Assembly (NCBI GenBank): GCA_023213315.1
Contig: JAKCPI010005260.1
Coordinates: forward strand, 51,415-115,414
Direction: 5' to 3'
Source: Euborellia annulipes
Taxonomy: Eukaryota; Arthropoda; Insecta; Dermaptera; Anisolabididae
DNA length: 64,000 nt
Shown: in pieces, positions 55,993-64,000 of the stretch
Position numbering within the stretch: the first letter of the stretch is position 1
How the letters are laid out: each line of letters starts with the position of its first letter
Notes under the pieces: model-generated
The model's database searches: none
The model's input: only the letters and a program-made list of their open reading frames with translations
What the model was told of the DNA's origin: nothing
Position numbers and translations under genes: made by a program

Positions 55993-56112
55993 TAATATTT
56001 CAAACCACAAAAGCTTTAATAAACACATTCGTGATAAATATATTTTTTTTTAATATTAATATATTTCTCTCGTTGAATGTGTTCTTGATTTAGTTGCAAT
56101 ATTCGTTCTATT

Positions 56113-56302
56113 CAGAAGCGTCATTTTAACTTTTTCTTTTTAACAAAAATATAGGTAGGCTTATTTAATTAAATTAATTTTTTACAGTTTTTTATACCCG
56201 TAGATATTTTATTTAGAATAATATAAAATTTAAAAAAGATCAGGGGGAGCGTTGGGGGGGGGGGGGGACGTCCCTCTGCCCCTCTCCCAAATGACGCCTC
56301 TG
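56113..56302. mobile_element. hAT-type MITE (CAGNGGCGTCATTT family)
   Basis: CAGAAGCGTCATTTTAAC ... CCAAATGACGCCTCTG; 8-bp flanks GTTCTATT/GTTCTACT (7 of 8). Poly-G run inside. Confidence 0.72.
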
Positions 56303-56361
56303 GTTCTACTATATTAAGATTTTGGAAACATTTATATTCTAGCTAATATCATAAAATAAAA

Positions 56362-56526
56362 TATGGCTAAATAGAAATGCCTGAACCCACAATAGATAAT
56401 ATATATTACAACGGTTATCGTAAAGTCTTAAATGGCTGAGCTGCGAAAAGACAGTGTGAATGTGTGTGTGAGTGTGAGTGTGAATGAGAAAAAGTGTGAA
56501 TGTTAAAAAAAAAAAAAAAAAAAAAA
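56362..56526 (+). mobile_element. SINE-A, 5'-truncated
   Basis: GGCTAAATAGAAATGCCTG, ACGGTTATCGTAAAGTC, a shortened GAGCTGCGAAAAGACAG block, GTGTGTGTGAGTGTGAGTG and a long poly-A. Confidence 0.78.
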
Positions 56527-59225
56527 CAATAAAATATCTTATTTTAATCGAAATGATCTATAATCGAGAGGAGTGTCCTTAATTTTACATATCAAAACTT
56601 GAGCCCTACTTGTACCGGTACATCTCGAATTAGACATATAAAATAAAGAACAAACAACATTTGAGTCCCATCTCTCGTAAATGCCTTTTAGGAACGAGTT
56701 ATATTCTTAGGCCTTCTATTTTTCTTCAGATCGTTTTTCAGTTTAGTATTTTTTCCAACACTTTTGCAAAATTGGCCCTCTTTTTAGAAGCGATACGTAT
56801 GACTCAGTGAGAGAGAGCTTACCGATTTATAACAAGATCGATTTCAACTCCTCCTCCCCATTTTAAAATCTTTAATAGCCTCTTGTTGTTTGGCTCGCTT
56901 GGAAACTTCGGGACTGAAAAAACGGAACTTCGCCAGATAATATCAATTGGTTTCTGTGTAACGGCGAGAAACGATGCACTAGAGAGGGTGAGTTTTGGTC
57001 CATTGAATATTTATGACTTTGCACACTGGGCTGACAGTTGACGGCCGTGGCAATATGGAAGAGATTTCCAACCCCCCACCCCACGCACACATATCGGGGG
57101 TGGGCTCGTGTCAAGTCACCCCATCAACCCCGGGGCCACAATATTACCATTTCTTTTATTGATATTGATTCATATACAGTGTGTTCTGATGCGAGAGGAC
57201 AGAGATTCTCGTCGCCGGGGGTCTGTCTCTCCTCCCACCGCAAAATCTATAGTAATAATATTCTTCTGATCATATGAACTTGAGGGGAATCCCCTATATA
57301 AATTCCTTTATTCCATTATTCGTTTTGTGACATGTAAACAATTTTTTTCTTCTAAAAAGGCAACAATATTAGATATTTAGCGTGCATCTCTGAAATCCCT
57401 AATCCTTTCTAAAAGCTGGATTATTGAATTTTTATATTATTTACTATAATCCGAAATAAATCATTAGCTAGATTGTTAGTGCAATTTTAAAAATTATTCT
57501 AATTCAGGAGGAGTAAATTTCTCCCTATCTCAAGTCCTGACGCCTGGTATGGAGAAGTAAAAAAGACAAACATTAAGGAAAGGAAAATTTTTAGTCTCAG
57601 CTTTGATAACTCTCGGCCGCCATCCACAAAAAGTTTTTTTATTATTTTGATGTTTAGAAATAAATAATTATTAATAAATGCCTTACCCTTTATTGTAATG
57701 TTCTTTTAACTAAAATTTTATAGATTAAATGGTGTAATTCTTTTTCTATTATAGATTTGAATTGATAGAGGAAAAAAACTTTTGTATTTGGTTAATTTTT
57801 ACTATACTAGCAATCCTATTCAAGATAAATATTTTTTTGTTAAGAAAACAAAAAACGAAATAGTTTTGGCAACTTTTTTGGCACAGTTTCTTGGCTCGTT
57901 AAAATCCACTTAACGACACCTTAAGACTTGTTAAATAACAAATTTATTTTTTAATATTAATTTACATTTTGACATATGTTTCCCCCGTCGTTTTTGCCAA
58001 ATATTTTTTCTACTCTTTCATAATTGGCAAACCCTTTCTTTTTATTTCTCACCCACCTTTCTTACTTTCAATTAAGGTCAAAGGGAGGAAGCAAATTAGC
58101 TGACTGAAATTGCGAGTCACGAGTCAGTGTCTAAAGTGTAAAGAAAAACATCATCCCCTCCCCCCTTCCACCTACCCTCCCCCCCTCGAGGGATATTTAG
58201 AAATACATTCAATTTGGTATTAATCACTTGGCCTTTCTCTCTTTCTTTTTTTTATTAAAAGAATTTTTTTTGTCTTTCTTGTTGAGTAATTTATAAAATG
58301 TTAATTATTATTCCATGGAAGATTATTTAATTTTAATTTATTAAATATCATAGAAAGAATAACATTTGAGGTTGATTAGTTGTTAATAAAATTTGATTAA
58401 ATTTTATCGCTTAGAACGGGAAACGAATTACTGATGACTTTACCTCTTCTGTTTAAGTCACATTTAAAGTATTGACAATATATAGGGCTAAATATTCAAA
58501 ATCTCTTATTTTTTATTCAATAAAATTATTTACCCTGATTTTCTATATTAATCAAAGAAAAAAAATTTTTTTTAAGATTATCGGTAAAATTCTTAACATT
58601 CATGTGCTCATAATTTTGAAGAAACTGGGCCTCTTAAATTTTTTTCTTATTTCTTTATTTACCTCTTAAACTCTACGGCTTGTCTTATTTTCACTGACAA
58701 TTGATCTTCAATAATTCTTTAAATATTTTGATTGATTTGGCTGCATTTCGAGAAAGGAGATAACAATCATGTTATTAACTCAAAACGTATGTCTTATATT
58801 AAAACCTCCTCTAAATCCGATATGTTCGGAATTCAATTTCAATAAATTTAAAATGGAATATCGACTTTTTAAGCCTATGAAATCGGAGAACCCTCCCCGT
58901 TTCCCTTTTATCTTGAACCAACCCCTTGTCTTTTAGCCAATCCGGAAATCGATAATGTCTCTTGCTCCCTTTTTTTTTCCTTTGTCCAAAAACTACATTT
59001 TTTTCTCTTCTTCTGAGGAATTTTGGTCAATTAAATGAATCCAATATATAGTCTCTCTATAGATTTGTCTTGAAATGAAAAGAAAAAAAAAAAAATCAAA
59101 TAAAGACGGTTTACAAAATTTGTCACATTGAGTGATTTGAGAGTACAGCACTACCTTTGTTGTTCTTATTCACTATAGTTCGATTTGAAATTTTTTTGAA
59201 TCCAATTTTCATATTTTTAGATATG
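56527..59225. other. Unannotated stretch
   Basis: 56870-57260 is GC-richer unique DNA without a recognisable gene. The rest is AT-rich. Confidence 0.4.
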
Positions 59226-59229
59226 TTAA

Positions 59230-59400
59230 GAAAAGAACAGCAGGTTGATAATATTTTATTTAGATTTTCAGATCTGAAGATGGTCTTGACCAAGATTGAA
59301 ACGTCAGCATAGAGGACCTAATAAATGAAATATTATCAAACTGCTATTCCTTTCTTCACATCTCAAAATTTATTCAGCTATAAAATTCACTTCTTGTAAT
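59230..59400 (+). mobile_element. PF element, single-armed
   Basis: The motif at 59270-59310 (CTGAAGA, T, GGTCTT-GACC-AAGATT, GAAACGTC) is followed by CAGCATAGAGG and AATGAAATATTATCAAAC. The end TTCAGCTATAAAATTCACTTC matches the tail of the element at 865 (reverse complement). A direct repeat near 59209/59406 (TATTTTAG) is only tentative. Confidence 0.6.
59270..59310 (+). ncRNA. Hammerhead-like ribozyme motif
   Basis: CTGAAGA core, six-pair stem II with two G-U pairs, GAAACGTC, but only one stem I pair next to the core. Same architecture as the motif at 1085. Confidence 0.45.
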
Positions 59401-59474
59401 TTCGTATTTTAGTTAATCAAATAGCCCGGCCAATTTTTAGTCTTTTCAGAATCTAAGTCCATATAGATTTTTTA

Positions 59475-59545
59475 CGATACTTATTCATCGGACTGCCTGG
59501 GATTCGAACCCGCGTCCCTTGTCTAACCTCTCGGCCACGGGGAGG
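59475..59545 (-). mobile_element. tRNA-like SINE head, SINE-A relative
   Basis: Minus strand CCGTGGCCGAGAGGTTAGAC (box A) and GCGGGTTCGAATCCC (box B), followed by AGGCAGTCCGATGA, the SINE-A junction. The anticodon arm is shortened, so it is not a tRNA gene. The hAT-type element starts within its first bases. Confidence 0.62.
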
Positions 59546-59647
59546 GGCAGTGACGGCGCTAGCTTATTCTCAGTGGGGGGCAGGAGTGGGGCAAACTTGT
59601 CAACAGGGGGGCAGTCAATAAATATATAGGCTACATCAACAGAGAAA

Positions 59648-60061
59648 CAAAAAATCTGGTGTGATAGTTACACCAGATTTTTGTGTCGATCTTAGGAACT
59701 GACAGAAGTTTCGGATTCGGCTAAATTTCAGCCAAAACTTCGCCCTGCCAGAAACCTGAGTTTGAAAAGATGGAATTATTTATGCTCGTACACAAAAAAA
59801 AACGTCGAGTGAAATTCGTACTTAAATTTTACTAAAAATAAAAGATGAATTTTATATAGGAAATTTTAAGAAAATTTTTTAAAACAAGTTTCGATTTCGG
59901 TCGAAACTAAAAATTGAAGCCAAAATTCGGTTTCGGCTGAAAATCTTGTTTCGGTCGGACTCTAGTCGACATAGGCGTTATAAAGTACAAGAGTAAAGTG
60001 TGCTTCAAAAGATTCCAAGGGCAAAAGGAAAATATACATTTTAAAGAGGATCTAAAAAATG
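59648..60061 (+). repeat. XB element, degraded
   Basis: 59648-59695 is a collapsed 5' hairpin (AAAAATCTGGTGTGATAGTT, ACACCAGATTTTTGTGTCG). 59985-60061 matches the body (AGTACAAGAGTAAAGTG...ACATTTTAAAGAGGATC). The X-box segment between is gone, replaced by unrelated TTCGGCTGAAA-type sequence. Confidence 0.6.
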
Positions 60062-60329
60062 TCACACCACCAGCACTGAACCTTACCGAATTTCGTACAG
60101 GGAAATATTTTCAGTTTTGGTTGGCAGGCTTCCTCCTGAGAAGTATGAAAGCCCAGAAATGTTTCTGTAAGATATTGGCTAAGCGCAGAATTTCTCAAAA
60201 TCAGTATCAATTTCTCCTGAATCACTTGAGCTTGATTCATAGCTGGTGGATTTACACTTGTACTCGAAGAAGAAAATTTTTTTTTAGATTGGGGCTCAAT
60301 AGTTTTTTTTTTAATTTAGAACTTTTTCG

Positions 60330-60584
60330 CCCTCGGGGCTTGGCGTAGAGGTTAGCGTGCTAACCTCGTATACCAAACATCGCGGGTTCGGACCCCAGGT
60401 AGTCCGATGATTTTATTTAAGCCATTTGGATACCAAATGGCTTAAATAAGAATGCCTGGACCCTAATATAGAAAAATTCATAAATAACGGTTATCGTCAA
60501 AGTCTTATATGGCCTAAGTTGCCGAAAAGACTGTGTGAATGTGAGTGTGAATGAGAAAAAAGTGTGAATGTTTAAAAAAAAAGG
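60330..60584 (+). mobile_element. SINE-A, full length (reference copy)
   Basis: 9-bp duplication ACTTTTTCG (60321-60329, 60585-60593). The head starts CCTCGGGGCTTGGCGTAGAG with box A, then box B GCGGGTTCGGACCCC. A perfect hairpin TTATTTAAGCCATTTGG-ATA-mirror follows, then ACGGTTATCGTCAAAGTC, TTGCCGAAAAGACTG, a GT-rich region and poly-A. Transcription would be by Pol III from the internal boxes; mobilisation needs a partner LINE. Confidence 0.88.
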
Positions 60585-60593
60585 ACTTTTTCG

Positions 60594-60650
60594 GCATCGA
60601 AGGCCATTTAGACCCCGTCTCTATTTATTTCATTTCGATTGGTGAAGTTA
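60594..60650 (-). repeat. SINE-D tail fragment
   Basis: GGCCATTTAGACCCCGTCTC then TATTTATTTCA is the reverse of the family D tail at 32570-32603. Confidence 0.5.
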
Positions 60651-60942
60651 TCGGATATTTTTTTCTTTCCGATGACATTTTAATGGCACAAAAGATATTT
60701 GACAAAAACTTGAAAGTAACTAAATTTATTTATTAAAATAAAGAATAAAAAAAAAATAATTTCTTTTTTACGCTGTAATAAAAAGTTTAAAAAATTTACA
60801 TTTTTTTAAGTGAATAATTTTAGAAAATTTTTTTTATTTGGTTTTCGAGCTGTTTGGGGGGGGGCATCCAGGGGGGCAGAGGTCCTTGCCGGGGGGCGCA
60901 TGCCCCCCCCTAGCCCCCCGTAGCGCCGTCACTGGGGAGGGG

Positions 60943-61133
60943 GCTTGTAGGACCGATTAATTAATTGGAGACTCTTCTATTTATTGTGTTAGTTCCCGTA
61001 ATTGGGATATAATTTAATTTTCCTTAAAGAAATAATTATTTTCGTAATTTGATGTTGATTTTAAGTAAATTTGAATTTTGTATGAAAAGTTTATCCATTA
61101 TTTTATCCAGAGCATTATTCGGGGGACGATGTT
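60943..61133. other. Unannotated AT-rich gap
   Basis: No feature recognised. Confidence 0.45.
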
Positions 61134-61371
61134 ATGCTTGAAGGAACCAAGCGTCATTAACCTAAATCTGAAATAAGAAGCATTTCATTTTGCACACTTG
61201 TAAACAAAACCAATAGCAATGAACTTTTTTTTCTTGTTTTTTACAAAAAAAGAGCACAGAGTAATAATGTCGTGATTTAAATAAAGAGATAGATCTTTTT
61301 CTGAAAAGATGGCGGTTTTATCTCACTTTCGATCGTAATGGCGCTTAATTCCTTCATGCATAACATTGTCC
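61134..61371. mobile_element. TIR MITE (GGACGATGTTATGC family), uninterrupted
   Basis: GGACGATGTTATGCTTGAAG ... CTTCATGCATAACATTGTCC, about 36-bp TIRs. GTGATTTAAATAAAGAG at about 61274 is the empty counterpart of the PF site at 39698. Confidence 0.82.
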
Positions 61372-61720
61372 AATTATCAACAGGAGTTCTTGATTTTAAA
61401 GAATTTCTAACAAAATATGAGAGTAAACATTTTTTCGTTTGTTTGGTTTTACAATGAATATTTCATACATATAAAAATTTAATGGAAAATATGCTTTGGA
61501 ATCTGCTGGTAGCTGCAAAATTATTTGAATTTGATCTCCATTTCTCGTAGACTCCTGGAATTATTTTTTGTTCATTGATGAAAAAATAAATTCACTTCAA
61601 ACGAAAAAGTTATTTATTGTTGTTACAACAACGGTTGATAATGGAATATTCCGAAAATTTAAAATTTTTAATTCTTTTTTTGGAATGAGATAGAGTAAAA
61701 AAAAAAAAAAAAAAAAAAAA
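61372..61720. other. Unannotated AT-rich stretch
   Basis: Unique; ends in a poly-A run of about 29 bases. Confidence 0.4.
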
Positions 61721-61721
61721 A

Positions 61722-61968
61722 ATGCGGCTGGATTTATTTTATTTTACTGCACCAGGCTAACGTTTCTACCTCTTAATCTACACCATCTTCAGATAAATTA
61801 CTCTATGTAAGGTATTAAAATATCAACGACACACAAACACAATAAATGTTTTGTTTGAGTATAGAGGTCTACGTACATTATTTCTCACCGGCTGGTCTTT
61901 GAAAATGGCGCCGTAGATAAGTGGAAGAAACATTAGCCTGGTGCAATATAAGAATAAAATAAAATTTG
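61722..61968. mobile_element. PF fold-back element
   Basis: Arms TTTATTTTATTTTACTGCACCAGGCTAACG and the mirror TTAGCCTGGTGCAATATAAG. Minus-strand motif at 61752-61795: CTGAAGA-T-GGTG...TAGAAACGTTAGCC. The plus-arm counterpart GGAAGAAACATTAGCC is eroded. Target duplication not identified. Confidence 0.68.
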
Positions 61969-62100
61969 ACTGCTAAATCTTGTATATTCAGGCCATTGAC
62001 CTTTAATATTATCTAATATAATCGTATGGAGGAAGGCCGTCTAATTTACAGGAAAGGTGAAGAAAATAGACTTAATTGGCCCAAAATAATTTATTACCAA

Positions 62101-62145
62101 TGTCTACGTTTCGGGGACTAAACGTCACCCATCCTCAGGACCTTA
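62101..62145 (-). ncRNA. Hammerhead-like ribozyme motif (GTA site)
   Basis: Minus strand: GGTC, CTGAGGA, T, GGG-T-GAC-GTTTA-GTC-CCC, GAAACGTA, GACATTGG. The cleavage triplet is GTA, which fits NUH. Stem II is strong with one bulge; stem I has three pairs. Confidence 0.5.
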
Positions 62146-63100
62146 AAATACAACACAACAACAAAACTTTATAAATAAGATAAACTTAAAAAGCACGATA
62201 TTAGAGAAATAAAAGAAAGAGAGGACAAGTACACTTACAAAGGTCGTAAAGTCTTTCGTGCTTTCAGCACTCGTGTAATAAATACAACAATAATTTGTTG
62301 TGTGAAATGATGGCTGTATTTTATATTAGGATTCAGCTCACCTATAGTAGCCAAATTACTTGCAAATTTTAACCACGAGCCACTCTGAGTCAATGCTAGG
62401 CATCTAGTAATGATTTTGCTATTTATTTTAATTTTAATTTAAGAACTAGGATTAAAGGTGGGGGGGGGGAGGGGGGATTCCCATAAATATTCTTCACAGA
62501 AACATATTGAAATAAACAATACATTTTTTTTTTTTTTTGTTTTTACTAATTTTACAAGTAACTAGAATGTATTGTTTATTTCAATATGTTTGTGAAGAAT
62601 ATTTATGGAATCCCCCCTCCCCCCACCTTTAATCCTAGTTCTTAAATTAAAATTAAAATAAATAGCAAAATCATTACTAGATGCCTAGCATGGACTCAGA
62701 GTGGCTCGTGGTTAAATTTTGCAAGTAATTTGGCTATATGGTGAGCTGAATCCTAATATAAAATACAGCTCCCCCCCCACCTTTAATCCTAGTTCTTAAA
62801 TTAAAATTAAAAATAAATAGCAAAATCATTACTAGATGCCTAGCATTGACTCAGAGTGGCTTGTGGTTAAAATTTGCAAGTAATTTGGCTATATGGTGAG
62901 CTGAATCCTAATATAAAATACAGCCATCATTTCACTGACAACAAATTATTGTTGTATTTATTACACGAGTGCTGGAGGCACGAAAGTCTTTACGACTCTG
63001 CTTGTAAGTGTACTTGTCCTCTCTTTCTTTTATTTCTCTAATATCGTGCTTTTTAAGTTTATCTTATTTATAAAGTTTTGTTGTTGTGTTGCATTTTAAG

Positions 63101-63145
63101 GTCCTGAGGGAGTGGACGTTTAGTCCCCGAGACGTAGACATGTGG
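63101..63145 (+). ncRNA. Degraded hammerhead-like motif, right arm
   Basis: GGTCCTGAGGGAGTGGACGTTTAGTCCCCGAGACGTAGAC: mirror of the left motif, but CTGAGGA became CTGAGGG and GAAA became GAGA, so it should be inactive. Confidence 0.45.
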
Positions 63146-63209
63146 CCCCGTAACTTATTATTTTGGGCCCCCTTAAGTCTATTTTCTTAACTTTCCTTTA
63201 ATATTATCT

Positions 63210-64000
63210 GTTTATATTTATTTAAATTAATTAAGTTGCTCTTGGTATTATTAAATAAATTTTATTGCTCACAATGGCGGAACACAGAAATGCAAAATTT
63301 TCTCTCCTGCTCTAAGTGACATAATTAGTTATTTTTAACCTGAAAAAAGATTTATTATTGTTTTCACAATGATTGTTAATTTAGAGCTAATCTTGTTTCA
63401 ATCTATAAAGTGTTTATGTACTTATTTTACCTTTATTATAATTTTACAATAAATCTCTTTCTAGTCCGAATTTCAATTGACTTCCGTAACGGAGGTGATA
63501 TCATAAGGCAATAAAATATTGTCTCTTCAACTCTATCAAAGAGTTTTGGAAAAAGAGGATGCTAAGTGCTCAAGAGAGAGAGTAGTGTAGTTGATTCAAG
63601 ACTAATAAGCACAAGTCTTTATCGTCATGGCGCTTGATCCTTTTAAAACGATTCGGATTCTAATGAATGACTTCTGGTGTAGCAAAGTTGAAGTTGGCTT
63701 GTCGGCAGTTAGTAGCAGAGGTAGTGTATATCTAGATTCTATATAGTTTGACGTCAGAGGTACGACGTCTTGTTTCGACGAAAGAGGGTATGCTAGCAAA
63801 AGTAGTAGGAGTAGAACAAGTCTGCCGTTGACGGCACAAACCCCCCTCCCACCCCCCTGCAAGGGGAGGTTGCAATGACGGGTAAAACAAAGCCTTCAAC
63901 CCCTGGAGTTGGTTAAAGGCCTCGAGAGGCACACACACACACACACACACACCACCCTTTTGGTTTTGGGGTTGAGGTAATGGAAAAATAAATTAGTCTT
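63210..64000. other. Unannotated stretch
   Basis: AT-rich then more complex. 63590-63900 has overlapping minus-strand frames without known domains; a (CA)n run lies at 63930-63951. Confidence 0.4.

Larger units (their letters stand above)
59548..60934. mobile_element. hAT-type element (CAGTGACGGCGCTAGC), composite
   Basis: Ends CAGTGACGGCGCTAGC and GTAGCGCCGTCACTG with a perfect 8-bp duplication GGGAGGGG (59540-59547, 60935-60942). Subterminal G/C runs resemble the other hAT MITEs. The 1.39-kb interior holds XB remnants, SINE-A and a SINE-D tail but no transposase, so its size comes from later insertions. Confidence 0.75.
62015..63194. mobile_element. PF fold-back element, 1180-bp palindrome
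   Basis: Flanked by a perfect 15-bp duplication CCTTTAATATTATCT (62000-62014, 63195-63209). Left one-sided tail of about 36 nt (62015-62050). Left arm about 62051-62531, short T-rich centre, right arm about 62564-63194. The right arm carries an extra tandem duplication of roughly 160 bp (62603-62769 and 62770-62930) starting at CCCACCTTTAATCCTAG. Hammerhead-like motifs sit near both outer ends. No reverse transcriptase. Confidence 0.82.

Noticed and set aside
59475..59545. Possible tRNA-Ser/Leu-like gene on the minus strand
   Set aside because: Shortened anticodon region and continuation into the SINE-A junction CAGTCCGATGA.
1..64000. CRISPR array, bacterial operons, prophage
   Set aside because: No regularly spaced direct repeats with unique spacers; AT-rich intron/desert-like DNA, SINEs and mariner show an animal genome.

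Overview
This window is non-coding, AT-rich, repeat-saturated animal DNA. No intact protein-coding gene, rRNA or functional tRNA gene can be supported. The only protein-level traces are a deleted mariner transposase (42.2-43.0 kb) and the decayed C-terminus of a LINE reverse transcriptase (45.6-46.1 kb). The TE mixture (mariner, hAT, pogo-like, Helitron, Penelope-like, tRNA-derived SINEs), long homopolymer runs and dinucleotide repeats suggest an invertebrate metazoan. An arthropod-type genome is my guess, at low confidence. The window probably lies in an intron or intergenic desert. Most open frames are chance or repeat-derived.

Four repeat systems dominate. (1) 'XB element' is my name for a ~650-700 bp non-autonomous repeat. 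It starts with an ~85 bp hairpin (AATCTGGTGTGAC...GTCACACCAGATT), ends with a second hairpin (TACTTTCTC...GAGAAAGTA), holds a CA/GACA microsatellite, and carries a 14-bp palindromic RFX-type X-box (GTTACCATGGCAAC) in its body. Six near-complete copies, many fragments and solo terminal hairpins lie on both strands. (2) 'PF elements' are short fold-back insertions whose arms contain hammerhead-ribozyme-like cores (CTGANGA-N-stem II-GAAACGTC). Where measurable they have a one-sided 24-36 nt tail and 11-15 bp target duplications, the architecture expected of non-autonomous Penelope-like retroelements. The largest is an 1180-bp palindrome at 62.0-63.2 kb. (3) 'SINE-A' is a ~255-bp tRNA-derived SINE with box A/B and an internal 17-bp-stem hairpin; other tRNA-headed SINE families are also present. 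(4) MITEs comprise hAT-type elements with 8-bp duplications, pogo-like elements with TA, and several unclassified TIR families.

Layout: 0-5 kb PF fold-backs, MITEs, and SINEs nested in a MITE and in an XB copy. 5-9 kb a MITE carrying a PF insertion, then an XB copy. 11-17 kb a PF fold-back, then three XB copies, one split by a 493-bp Helitron whose empty site survives at 46.7 kb. 17.8-25 kb pogo-like MITEs, SINEs and a MITE with a PF insertion. 27-35 kb nested IR elements, XB copies (one an inverted composite) and hAT MITEs. 35-42 kb mostly unique sequence plus a MITE carrying the best hammerhead motif. 42-47 kb mariner split by a hAT MITE, LINE remnant, XB. 47-59 kb mainly unique with scattered fragments. 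59-63 kb a hAT-type element packed with other repeats, then the giant palindrome.

There is no operon or pathway. The informative relations are nested insertions, several with the empty site in this same window, which give a relative order of transposition. Longer unique islands (for example 11.7-12.1, 15.5-15.9, 31.9-32.3 and 46.4-46.6 kb) are candidates for conserved regulatory DNA, but nothing in the sequence alone proves this.
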